Notes: a model not told the origin generated them from the sequence alone. A stretch of DNA of 64,000 nt from UBA10329 sp964500205 (GCA_964500205.1 CAZCNS010000003.1:62001-126000); one strand, 5' to 3'. Numbered from the stretch's first letter, positions 25,342-33,391 are shown. Program-made: numbers and translations.

Positions 25342-26721
25342 ATGAAAGGAAGACACAATGACTTGATAATCGACCTCAATGAACCTTTCAAAGAGTGCAA
25401 ACTCAATCGAAAGCGGAATGCGGAGATTCTAACCGAGGTGGTGCAGAGGTACAAGGATGGTTTTGTCCTTGCGATAAACAACCCTTGGGGTGCGGGTAAG
25501 ACCACCTTCGTGAAGATGTGGCAGCAGCACTTGGAGAATGAACATTTCCGTACCGTCTATTTTAACGCTTGGGAGAACGACCTTGGCAATGCCATTTTCC
25601 CTGCCCTGCTCTCTGAATTGGAAGGAATTGACCGCGCACATAGAGATGGCGAGAATCAACAGAATCCAAGGTTTGCTGACGTATTAGACAAGGCCGCCCC
25701 GATTGCAAAATCTTTAATGCCCGCAGTGGCAAAGATTCTGTTTGACAGATTTGCAGGCAAGGGTGCTGCATCGGAACTAGCAGAGGCAATTGCAGCGGGT
25801 GGTGCAGAGGTACTGGCAGAAGGCATCAAAGACTACAGGGCACAAAAGCAAGGACTTGGTGAGTTCAAAAAATCGCTAACCGAGTTTGTGGAGACCTACA
25901 CTTCTTATGGCAGGCCCATCATCTTCATTATAGACGAGCTTGACCGCTGCCGTCCCGACTATGCGGTCTCCGTGCTAGAACACATCAAGCACCTTTTCTC
26001 TATACGCAGAGTAGTTTTCGTGCTTTCCATAGACAAGGTGCAATTGGGTCACGCCATTTGTGGGGTGTATGGCAGTGACAACTTCGATTCCAATGAGTAC
26101 TTGAGAAGGTTTATTGATTTGGAGTACAATCTGCCCGTTCCGAACTACACTGAAATCACGAAATACTTTTTCAACTACTTCGGATTTGAAGATGTTGCAT
26201 TGCTAAAAAACAAACCAAATGCATGGTTTTCTGATGAGGAACTGTTTGACTTTATGGGGCAACGCTTCAGACATCTGAATTGGAATATTCGAAGAATAGA
26301 GAAACTGATGGCACGCTGCAGAGTTACCATGAGTCTTGTTGCACCAGATGAATTTCATCTCATGCCGTTCTACTTGTACCTATCTTTCCTTTACGAATTA
26401 GATGGTGAATTCGCTGGCAAGCTGACATCCGGTAAACTCACTATTACAGAAGTCAACTCCAAATTGAAGAGTCCTGAACTGCTGTTTGGGGCGAGTTTTG
26501 AAGCACCATTTTGGCAGAAGTGCTTCGCATTTATTTTATTATCTATATCCGATAATTTTACTGACATCTCGAAACTAAATCCAATAAATGCTATCAAACA
26601 ACAACCGCTATCTGCGTTTTCTTCAGTTGTACATGCGGGATCATATGGTCAGCTATCGCTTCCCGGAATAGTTGAAATAGGCAGGAGGTTAAGACATTCC
26701 TATAGTTTTGAAGCAGCTTAA
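25342..26721 (+). CDS. KAP-family P-loop NTPase
   Basis: From the ATG at 25342 the protein is 459 residues; the 19 codons before it come from the third hsdS tail. Walker A is NNPWGAGKTTFV (about residues 46-57), followed by the KAP signature YFNAWENDLGNAIFPAL. A helical region in the middle (AGKGAASELAEAIAAGGAEVLA) is the kind of insert KAP proteins often use for membrane association, but here it is only weakly hydrophobic. Walker B is IIFIIDELDRCRPDYAVSVL, followed by FVLSIDK (sensor). KAP NTPases are STAND-like ATPases often tied to membranes and to phage defence. It is AT-rich relative to hsdM/hsdR and lies in the hsdS-hsdR gap, which suggests an acquired accessory defence gene. Confidence 0.88.
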   Translation: MKGRHNDLIIDLNEPFKECKLNRKRNAEILTEVVQRYKDGFVLAINNPWGAGKTTFVKMWQQHLENEHFRTVYFNAWENDLGNAIFPALLSELEGIDRAHRDGENQQNPRFADVLDKAAPIAKSLMPAVAKILFDRFAGKGAASELAEAIAAGGAEVLAEGIKDYRAQKQGLGEFKKSLTEFVETYTSYGRPIIFIIDELDRCRPDYAVSVLEHIKHLFSIRRVVFVLSIDKVQLGHAICGVYGSDNFDSNEYLRRFIDLEYNLPVPNYTEITKYFFNYFGFEDVALLKNKPNAWFSDEELFDFMGQRFRHLNWNIRRIEKLMARCRVTMSLVAPDEFHLMPFYLYLSFLYELDGEFAGKLTSGKLTITEVNSKLKSPELLFGASFEAPFWQKCFAFILLSISDNFTDISKLNPINAIKQQPLSAFSSVVHAGSYGQLSLPGIVEIGRRLRHSYSFEAA

Positions 26722-26724
26722 TCA

Positions 26725-26784
26725 ATGAACGAATCCGAAACCCGCGCCCATTTCATCGCCCCCGCCCTGATAGCCAAGGGATAG
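26725..26784 (+). pseudogene. Dead copy of the hsdR 5' end
   Basis: An ATG frame encodes MNESETRAHFIAPALIAKG and then TAG. The intact hsdR at 27682 begins MNESNTRAHYIDPALIAKGW; the TGG codon has become TAG here, and homology ends within a few codons. The fragment lies immediately after the KAP gene, four bases past its stop, exactly where hsdR would be expected in a simple operon. It is a clear truncated duplicate. Confidence 0.85.
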
Positions 26785-27085
26785 GGGCTAATAACAGCCA
26801 TTGAACCGAGCGGTTGAAAACCCCTTTCAGGAGGGCAGCATGTTCAGGTTCCGCTGTTCCACGGCACGGCCCATAAACCCCACAGAAAACCCCACCCGTA
26901 GAAACCATGGCGCACTCACCGTCTTTTTTGTGGGACACGTAGGACATGACGTGGGACGTGGCGGAGTGGCAAGCACCTTCGGCCGTCCTGCGGAGCGTCC
27001 CATGCAGTCCCACAAGTCCCACAGCACAAAGCCCACAGAACATCCAACCAACCTAACATATTGACAATTGCACTACATTAGCCCC
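26785..27085. repeat. Non-coding stretch with spacer repeat copy 3 (26940-27041)
   Basis: The third copy of the GTGGGACACGTAGGACATGA unit, with the GTGGGACGTGGCGGAGTGG core and a closing CCCACAAGTCCCACAGCACA. It lies between the dead hsdR head and the four-helix-bundle gene. Its left flank (about 26860-26900) has a related CCCATAAACCCCACAGAAAA word. Confidence 0.75.
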
Positions 27086-27652
27086 ATGGCAACGGAGAAT
27101 CCAGGCGGTTTTATCCCAAAGAATGGGGGTTATAGAAACCTCTATGCCTTCCAGAAGGCCGAGATCATTTATGATGGCACGGTCTATTTCACCAAACGGT
27201 TCTTCGGGAAATACGACCGCACTGTAGATCAGATGGTGCAGGCTGCCCGCAGCGGCAAGCAGAACATAGGCGAGGGCAGCGTGGTATCGGCCACCTCCAA
27301 ACAGTTGGAGATCAACCTGACCAACGTGGCCCGCGCCAGCTTGGAAGAACTCAAGATGGACTACGAGGATTTCCTGCGCACCAACAAGCTGCCCATCTGG
27401 GACAAGAACCACCGCCTTGCCCTGCGGGTGCGCGAATTGAACCGTACGCCCAATGCCGATTACAGTACTTTTCAGAAGGCCATAGAGCACGAGAGCCCTG
27501 AGATCTGTGCCAACACGCTGCTCACCCTCATCAACATCGCCATTTACCTGCTCAAGAACCAGTTGGCCACCCTCGAAAAGGAGTTCCTTGAAGAAGGGGG
27601 TATCCGCGAACGAATGACCCGCGCCCGCATTGCCAAACGCAAGGGCGGGTAG
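27086..27652 (+). CDS. Four-helix-bundle protein (S23-like, with suffix domain)
   Basis: From the ATG at 27086 this is a 188-residue protein; an upstream TTG at 27068 is open but unneeded. The central part shows the S23/four-helix-bundle signature: YRNLYAFQKAEIIYDGTVYF, ARSGKQNIGEGS, then NLTNVARASLEELKMDYEDF. A C-terminal extension (ANTLLTLINIAIYLLKNQL, then a basic RARIAKRKGG tail) fits the 'four helix bundle suffix' type. Such proteins form pentameric bundles of unknown function and are often found beside defence or rRNA loci. It sits between the RM-island repeat and hsdR and is GC-rich like hsdR, unlike the KAP gene. Confidence 0.8.
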   Translation: MATENPGGFIPKNGGYRNLYAFQKAEIIYDGTVYFTKRFFGKYDRTVDQMVQAARSGKQNIGEGSVVSATSKQLEINLTNVARASLEELKMDYEDFLRTNKLPIWDKNHRLALRVRELNRTPNADYSTFQKAIEHESPEICANTLLTLINIAIYLLKNQLATLEKEFLEEGGIRERMTRARIAKRKGG

Positions 27653-27681
27653 CTGCCAGCAAATGAAACCGCCCCGTTGAC

Positions 27682-30225
27682 GTGAACGAATCCAACACCC
27701 GCGCGCATTACATAGACCCTGCCCTTATAGCCAAGGGATGGGGTTTCAATGCGCCCATGAACGAAGGACGCATACGCACGGAGCATTTCATCACCAATGG
27801 CCGCATATTGGGCCAGAGCGTAGGCAGCAAGCGATCGAAGGATGGGCTGATACACGGTGAGCGGCTCAAGGCCGACTATGTACTGCAATACCGCAACCGC
27901 AACATTGGTATTATAGAGGCCAAGGCTGATACGCAGGACTTCACCGAAGGCGTGGGGCAGGCCAAGGAGTACGCCACCCGCCTACAGGTGCGCTTTGCCT
28001 TTAGCACCAATGGCAAACGCATCTATTGCATCGACATGCAGGAGGGCACCGAGAGCGAGGTGCGCGAATACCCCACACCCGATGAGCTGTGGGCCATGAC
28101 GTTTGACGCAGATTCGGAGTGTCACACTAAGCGGAGTCGAAGTGCAAACGAGGAATCTGGGGCTTCCAACGGACTCCATCCCGAATCTTCGGGACTCAGA
28201 ATGACACCCCCCGACCACGGCATCAACTGGATGGAACGGTTCAGCGCAGTGCCCTTCGAGGACCGTGGCGGCACATGGCAGCCGCGCTACTATCAGGAGA
28301 ACGCCATCACCAACGCCCTCGATGCCATGGCCGAGGGCCGTGACCGCATCCTGCTCACCCTCGCCACCGGCACAGGCAAGACGGCCATCGCCTTTCAGAT
28401 ATGCTGGAAGCTGTATCAAAGCCGTTGGAACCTGAGGCGCGATGGCAGCGGCCTGCCGCGCATCCTTTTCCTGGCCGACCGCAACGTGCTGGCCGATCAG
28501 GCATTCAATGCGTTTAACCTCTCTTTTGAGGAGAACGCACTGGTGCGCATCACCCCCGAGGAGATACGCAAGGCAGGCAAGGTGCCGACCAGCGGAAGCC
28601 TGTTCTTCACCATCTTCCAGACCTTCATGACAGGCGGCAATACCGATGCAGGCGAGACCGAGGACATGGAAGCGGGCAAGGCCCATTTCTGGGGCTACCC
28701 GAAGGACTTCTTCGACCTTATCATCATTGACGAGTGCCACCGTGCAGGGGCGAAGGACAACAGCTCATGGCGGGCCATCATGGAGTATTTCAAGCCTGCG
28801 GTGCAGATAGGTCTCACCGCCACGCCCAAGCGCGATGTGAATGGCGACACCTACCGCTATTTCGGTGACCCCGTGTATGTCTATTCGCTCAAAGAAGGCA
28901 TCAACGATGGTTTCCTCACGCCTTTCCGCTACAAGGAGATGAGCACCACGGGGGATGAGTACACCTACACCGAGGGCGACATCGTGATGGAAGGAGAGGT
29001 GGAATATGGCCGCACTTACACGCAGGAGGAACAGAACCGTGTAATCATCCTGGAGGATGTAGAGCGTTTTCGTGTGCAGAAGCTGCTCGAAAGCATAGAC
29101 CAGCGGCACAAGACCATCGTGTTTTGCAATGACCAGCTGCACGCCCTCGCGGTGCGCAACCTCATCAATCAGCTCTCAACCAGTCGCAACCCGCACTACT
29201 GCCACCGTGTCACGGCAGACGATGGCAAGCAGGGCGAACAGTACCTCAAGCACTTTCAGGACAACCAGAGCAGCATCCCCACAATCCTTACCACCTCGCA
29301 GAAACTGAGCACGGGTGTGGACGCACCAGAGGTGCGCAACATCGTGCTGATGCGCGTGGTGCGCAGCATGGTGGAGTTCAAGCAGATCATAGGGCGCGGC
29401 ACACGCCTTCATGATGGCAAGAGCTACTTCACGGTCTATGATTTCTATTGGCGGTTACACACCCACTTCGAGGATCCCGAATGGGACGGCCCGCCCGAAG
29501 AGCCTGAACCCCCAGTGGAACGGCCGTTGACCGACCCTTGTCTGAACTGTGGTCAGAGGCGCTGCATCTGCAACCAGCCTCCGCCAGAGCTGTGCGAACT
29601 CTGCGCCAAACATCCCTGCGAGTGCGAAGGCGAACCACGCCCCAAGAAGATACGCATCAAGATGGCCGATGGCAGCGTGCGTGATCTGCAGGGCATGACC
29701 CGCACCAGATACTACGGCAAGAATGGACAGCTTGTGACGGGCGATGCCTTCATTCAGGAACTCTTTGGCGACCTGCCTTCCTTCTTCTCCGATGAGGAGA
29801 AACTAAGGGAGATATGGAGCACGCCCGACACCCGCAGGAAACTGCTGGAAGAGATGAAGGAGAAGGGCTACAGCGAGGAACAGCTCAAGGAATTGCAAGA
29901 GCTGGTGCATGGCCGCGACAGCGACCTGTATGATGTGCTCTCCTACGTGGCCTATCACCGCGACCTTGTGCCGCGCTCCGACCGCGCAGACCGCGCCAAG
30001 GTGCATTTCGCCACCTACGACCCCAAGCAGCAGGAGTTCCTCAACTTCGTGCTGGAGCAGTACGTGCGTTCAGGCGTCCACGAACTGGACGACCAGAAAC
30101 TGCCCCAGCTCCTCGACCTCAAATACAAGAGCGTGGCCGATGCCAAGGCGCAGCTTGGCTCTCCTAACACCATTCGAGACACCTTCATCGGCTTTCAGAA
30201 ATGGCTGTATGGGGAGGTGGGGTAG
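27682..30225 (+). CDS. hsdR: Type I restriction endonuclease subunit R, HsdR (EcoEI-like)
   Basis: An 847-residue protein starting at a GTG (MNESNTRAHYIDPALIAKGW). Domain order: an N-terminal PD-(D/E)xK nuclease with the IIEAKAD core (about residues 74-80), then an SF2 translocase. Its motifs are LATGTGKT (motif I, about 230), DECH (motif II, about 350), LTATP, and QIIGRGTRLHDGK (VI). A cysteine cluster with two CxxC...CxC knuckles (about 617-650) precedes an EcoEI_R_C-type helical domain. It uses ATP to translocate DNA and cuts unmodified phage DNA when bound to HsdM/HsdS. Oddity: residues ~146-176 are an in-frame palindromic repeat that family members lack. Confidence 0.94.
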   Translation: MNESNTRAHYIDPALIAKGWGFNAPMNEGRIRTEHFITNGRILGQSVGSKRSKDGLIHGERLKADYVLQYRNRNIGIIEAKADTQDFTEGVGQAKEYATRLQVRFAFSTNGKRIYCIDMQEGTESEVREYPTPDELWAMTFDADSECHTKRSRSANEESGASNGLHPESSGLRMTPPDHGINWMERFSAVPFEDRGGTWQPRYYQENAITNALDAMAEGRDRILLTLATGTGKTAIAFQICWKLYQSRWNLRRDGSGLPRILFLADRNVLADQAFNAFNLSFEENALVRITPEEIRKAGKVPTSGSLFFTIFQTFMTGGNTDAGETEDMEAGKAHFWGYPKDFFDLIIIDECHRAGAKDNSSWRAIMEYFKPAVQIGLTATPKRDVNGDTYRYFGDPVYVYSLKEGINDGFLTPFRYKEMSTTGDEYTYTEGDIVMEGEVEYGRTYTQEEQNRVIILEDVERFRVQKLLESIDQRHKTIVFCNDQLHALAVRNLINQLSTSRNPHYCHRVTADDGKQGEQYLKHFQDNQSSIPTILTTSQKLSTGVDAPEVRNIVLMRVVRSMVEFKQIIGRGTRLHDGKSYFTVYDFYWRLHTHFEDPEWDGPPEEPEPPVERPLTDPCLNCGQRRCICNQPPPELCELCAKHPCECEGEPRPKKIRIKMADGSVRDLQGMTRTRYYGKNGQLVTGDAFIQELFGDLPSFFSDEEKLREIWSTPDTRRKLLEEMKEKGYSEEQLKELQELVHGRDSDLYDVLSYVAYHRDLVPRSDRADRAKVHFATYDPKQQEFLNFVLEQYVRSGVHELDDQKLPQLLDLKYKSVADAKAQLGSPNTIRDTFIGFQKWLYGEVG
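28119..28207 (+). repeat. In-frame palindromic element inside hsdR (about 89 bp)
   Basis: The ends GTGTCA and TGACAC are complementary, and an inner CCCGAATCTTCGGG hairpin lies at 28180-28193. The left part (GTCACACTAAGCGGAGTCGA) closely resembles a widespread Bacteroidota intergenic repeat. It adds about 30 residues (SECHTKRSRSANEESG...) between the nuclease and helicase domains without breaking the frame. Confidence 0.65.
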
Positions 30226-30380
30226 AGATAACCCCCGAAGCCCCTGAGCATGTCTATTGCATCCCCTTGGAGGCCATGAAGGGCAACACCCTCACCTTCG
30301 AGGATGTGCGCCCCTGTTGGAAGAAGATCGCGGAGCGCACTGCCTTCTATTGGGACAGTGAGAGCCGCACGTTGCGGTAG
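30201..30380 (+). CDS. Small hypothetical ORF overlapping the hsdR end (59 aa)
   Basis: An ATG at 30201, in the +1 frame relative to hsdR and overlapping its last 25 bases, opens a 59-codon frame to TAG at 30380. The product contains ITPEAPEHVYCIPLEAMKGN, LTFEDVRPCWKKIAERTAFY and WDSESRTLR. Third positions are GC-rich as in real genes, and the amino-acid mix is protein-like. I do not recognise it. It could be a genuine coupled small protein or the remaining C-terminus of a gene whose front was lost in rearrangement of the island. Confidence 0.4.
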   Translation: MAVWGGGVEITPEAPEHVYCIPLEAMKGNTLTFEDVRPCWKKIAERTAFYWDSESRTLR

Positions 30381-30400
30381 AGACGCGATGCATCGCGTCT
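30381..30400. repeat. Perfect 20-bp palindrome AGACGCGATGCATCGCGTCT
   Basis: A perfect 10+10 dyad, preceded by GGT and part of a GGTAGAGACGCGATGCATCG repeat type. A partial second copy (GGTAGAGACGC) follows near 30426. It lies between the convergent hsdR and aroE genes. No T-run follows, so an intrinsic terminator is not indicated. Confidence 0.75.
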
Positions 30401-30439
30401 GTGCAACGCGGATGATGCGGTTGCAGGTAGAGACGCTAT

Positions 30440-31204
30440 TCACCCGCCATTGCGCGAGGGTTCAACCCCGTTCCAGATCTCCCAGCTGGCATCGGCCTGG
30501 AGATGCAGCATGTCGAGTCCGTTGCGCACGGTGGCACCACGCTCCAGCCCTGTGCGCATGAATGCGGTCTCCAACGGATTGTACACCATGTCAAACAGCA
30601 GGTGGTCGGGTGTGATGGCTCCGTAGGGCAGGTCAGGTCGGTCGTTCACGTTCGGGTACATACCTAAGGGGGTGCAGTTCACCACAATGGTATGGTCGCG
30701 CATCATCTGCATGGAGAGGTTGGGGTAGTCCACGTCACCAGAGTCAGGGTCGCGCGACACGACCGTGCATTCCAAACCCAATCCCGATAGCACATGCAAG
30801 GCAGCCTTGGCCACGCCTCCTGTGCCCAGGATCATCGCACTGCTGTGATGCTCAGCGACCAATGGCGCGATGCTCTGCCGGAAGCCGGTCACATCCGTGT
30901 TGTAGCCCTTCAAGCAGACCTTGCCGCAGGAGCGGTCTATGCGGACGGTGTTCACCGCGTGGATCTCCCGCGCCTCATCATCCATCTGGTCCAGGTGCTT
31001 GATGATGGCCGTCTTGAACGGGATGGTCACGTTCACGCCCATGAGCAAAGGGTCGTTGCGCATGGCGTCCAAGGCATCGGTCAGCTTGGCGAAATCGAGG
31101 TTCACGTACTCGTCCTCGATGCCGAGGTCTTTGAACTTCGCTTCAAAATATCCCTTGCTGAAAGAATGACCGAGCGGATGCCCGATCAGGCCGAAGCGTC
31201 TCAT
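30440..31204 (-). CDS. aroE: Shikimate dehydrogenase
   Basis: A 254-residue NADP-dependent enzyme that reduces 3-dehydroshikimate to shikimate in aromatic amino-acid synthesis. The N-terminal substrate domain has GHPLGHSFSKGYFEAKF (shikimate-binding Ser pair) and NVTIPFK, with the catalytic Lys. The catalytic Asp is in YNTDVTGF. The nucleotide domain begins ILGTGGVAKAALHVL, and the C-terminal FDMVYNPLETAFM is diagnostic. Length is normal. It is last in a minus-strand run comA-rhodanese fusion - DUF368 - aroE, 25 bp after the DUF368 gene, so it is probably co-transcribed. Confidence 0.95.
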   Translation of the reverse strand: MRRFGLIGHPLGHSFSKGYFEAKFKDLGIEDEYVNLDFAKLTDALDAMRNDPLLMGVNVTIPFKTAIIKHLDQMDDEAREIHAVNTVRIDRSCGKVCLKGYNTDVTGFRQSIAPLVAEHHSSAMILGTGGVAKAALHVLSGLGLECTVVSRDPDSGDVDYPNLSMQMMRDHTIVVNCTPLGMYPNVNDRPDLPYGAITPDHLLFDMVYNPLETAFMRTGLERGATVRNGLDMLHLQADASWEIWNGVEPSRNGG

Positions 31205-31229
31205 GGATGTTGCGTTTTATTCGGAAAGA

Positions 31230-32207
31230 TCAAGAACGAGCGGCCATGCGCTCCATCACGGTGACGAGCAGGAAACCTGCAATGGCACAGCCGATGGCCA
31301 TACCGACCTGAGAGGGTTCGCCCGTGACCTGCTCAAAGACAGCGGGCAGCACGCTTTTCTCCAGAAAAGGGACTTCCTCACCGTGGCTGTTCGTCCTGTA
31401 TTGTAACACCTCCTTCCACGGCCACACCTTGTTGAGCGACCCGATCATGAAACCCGTGAGCCCGGCCATGGTAGCGTCATAGGCCCGCTTGAAAAGCCAA
31501 GAGAGGAAGTTGCTGAACGCGATGATGCCAACGATGCAACCACCGATGAAAACCGCGATGTTGATGCCGTTGGGCAGGATGGCCTCCATGTCCACGGCAC
31601 GGAGTCCGTCCACCAGTCCGCTGATGCTTCCGAGCACCGTGGCATAAGCACCGAGCAGCAGCAGAATGAAGCTGCCCGAGATGCCGGGCAGGATCATGGC
31701 ACAGATGGCGATGCAGCCGGCAAGGAAGATGTAGCCCGGGCCTTCGGGCATCTGGGCAGGTGCGGCCACCGTGATGAAGTAGGCCACAGCAGCAGTGATC
31801 ACCAGCATGATGGCGTTGTAGGCATTCCATTTCCTTATCTCCTTGGAGATCAGAATGGTGGAGGCGATGATGAGGCCGAAGAAGAAAGCCCATACCAGCA
31901 CAGGGTAGGTGTGCAGCATGAAGGTGATGCCCTTGGCCAAGGAGATGATGCTGGTGAAAATGCCCAGGAAGAGGGCCACAAGGAAGTTGCCGTTGATCTG
32001 TTGCCAAGCGGCTTTCAGTCCTTCGTTCTTCCAAGTCACGAGTACCTGCGGTCGGATGCCCTTGATGGTGTCGAGCAGCTCCTGGTAGATGCCAGTGATG
32101 AAGGCGATCGTACCTCCCGACACGCCCGGCACCACATCTGCCGCACCCATGGCCATGCCTTTGATGTAAATGAGCAGGTATTGGGCTTTGGTGCGGTCGG
32201 GTGTCAT
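31230..32207 (-). CDS. DUF368 membrane protein, probable undecaprenyl-phosphate translocase (PopT-like)
   Basis: From the ATG at 32207 this is a 325-residue polytopic protein; the 16 upstream open codons do not look like family sequence. The family start GMAMGAADVVPGVSGGTIAF is exact, and a second related half, GCIAICAMILPGISGSFILL, gives the internal pseudo-repeat typical of DUF368. About eight to ten hydrophobic segments follow. DUF368 proteins have been shown to help flip undecaprenyl phosphate back to the cytoplasmic face for cell-wall synthesis (established for PopT). That role here is by family only. Confidence 0.88.
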   Translation of the reverse strand: MTPDRTKAQYLLIYIKGMAMGAADVVPGVSGGTIAFITGIYQELLDTIKGIRPQVLVTWKNEGLKAAWQQINGNFLVALFLGIFTSIISLAKGITFMLHTYPVLVWAFFFGLIIASTILISKEIRKWNAYNAIMLVITAAVAYFITVAAPAQMPEGPGYIFLAGCIAICAMILPGISGSFILLLLGAYATVLGSISGLVDGLRAVDMEAILPNGINIAVFIGGCIVGIIAFSNFLSWLFKRAYDATMAGLTGFMIGSLNKVWPWKEVLQYRTNSHGEEVPFLEKSVLPAVFEQVTGEPSQVGMAIGCAIAGFLLVTVMERMAARS

Positions 32208-32266
32208 TGGGTCAGTAGATGGTATGTGGGAATGGGTCCGGCAGAAGGACGGCAAATGCTTTTGCC

Positions 32267-33391
32267 TCAGTACTTCTCCAAGGACCGGTCGATCTTATCG
32301 GCCCAAGCGAGGATGCCACCTCTGAGGTTGTAGAGGTTCTCCATGCCGAAGCGCGACTCCAGCGCGCTCACCACGTTGGCAGAGCGTCCACCGCTGCGGC
32401 ATTGCATGATCACTGGCACGTCTGTGCGAAGTTCTTCCACGCGGTCAAGTATCTGTCCCATCGGAATATGCGTTCCACCTATGGTGCATACCTCCACCTC
32501 CCAGTCCTCGCGCACATCAATGAGCTGGAAGTCCTCCTTGGCATCCATCTTCTGTTTCAGTTCTTCTACGGTAAGTTCTTTCATGGCTGTGTCCTTGGTT
32601 ATCTGAATGGCTTTGTTGGCATCGATGTCCTGCGGCAGATGGTTGAAGAATGTATCGCCACGCAGGCCGAGTCTTAGTGTTTCGAGAGGTATGACCTCCG
32701 AGGGTGCGATATTACCAAGATTGACATTCGCACCCAACAGGTTGATGAACCAGACCTGCTGTTCTTTTTTCGGGGCTTCCCAAATGACCTTGTCGGCAGG
32801 GATCACACCCAGTATCTTGTTGATGAGGCTGACGTGAGCCGAGCCGTTGGGCCGGTAGATGCCGACCGTTCCGCTCTCGCGTGCCTCTGCGATGACCTTC
32901 CACGCGCCTGCATCCATCTCGGCCAGCATCATCTTCTTCCAGCGGTTGGGGTGAATGATGATGCCCGACTCCTTGGAACCCACTTCGCTCAGGGTCACGA
33001 ACTCGCGCGAGAGCACCTGTATCAGTTCGCATTTCTTGCCGTGGTCCAGCGATATGGAGCCGTCAGACACCTCGATCATGCCGATGCCCAGGTTGCGCAC
33101 CATCTTCCGGTACTCATCGAACTTGCCCCTGATGATGAACGCCTCGAACAGCGTACCGCCCAGATAGACGTCAATGCCTGCATCGCGGTAGAGTTTCACC
33201 TTCTCCTTGATGTTCCTGCCTACGAGCGATGTGCCGAATCCGAGCTTTACCATATCGGTAAGATGACCGGATGCCTCGATGAGATGCTCGGCCTCGCGCA
33301 GGCTGAGGCCCTTGTCCATCACCATGGTGAGCCCGCGCTGACGCGGTTTCTCGGGGCGGTCTGGGATGAAAGGCAGTATGGGGTCTGACAA
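32267..33391 (-). CDS. Phosphosulfolactate synthase (ComA-like) fused to a rhodanese domain
   Basis: There is no ATG near the start: TTG at 33391 (SDPILPFIPDRPEKPRQRG) fits the family, and another TTG at 33442 is open. Residues ~1-255 are a TIM barrel with family signatures GLTMVMDKGLS, VKLGFGTS, YLGGTLFEAFI, ISLDHGKKCELI, EVGSKE, WEAPKKEQQVWFINLLGANV and PLETLRLGLRGDTF. The enzyme joins phosphoenolpyruvate and sulfite to make phosphosulfolactate. A short linker leads to a rhodanese domain (~275-374; ELTVEELKQKMDAKEDFQLI, active-site loop CRSGGRS with Cys near 329). Rhodanese reactions on thiosulfate release sulfite, the ComA substrate, so the fusion may supply it. The gene heads the run with DUF368 and aroE. 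Confidence 0.85.
   Translation of the reverse strand: MSDPILPFIPDRPEKPRQRGLTMVMDKGLSLREAEHLIEASGHLTDMVKLGFGTSLVGRNIKEKVKLYRDAGIDVYLGGTLFEAFIIRGKFDEYRKMVRNLGIGMIEVSDGSISLDHGKKCELIQVLSREFVTLSEVGSKESGIIIHPNRWKKMMLAEMDAGAWKVIAEARESGTVGIYRPNGSAHVSLINKILGVIPADKVIWEAPKKEQQVWFINLLGANVNLGNIAPSEVIPLETLRLGLRGDTFFNHLPQDIDANKAIQITKDTAMKELTVEELKQKMDAKEDFQLIDVREDWEVEVCTIGGTHIPMGQILDRVEELRTDVPVIMQCRSGGRSANVVSALESRFGMENLYNLRGGILAWADKIDRSLEKY

Noticed and set aside
30381..30440. Intrinsic terminator between hsdR and aroE
   Set aside because: The palindrome is perfect, but no T-run follows on either side.
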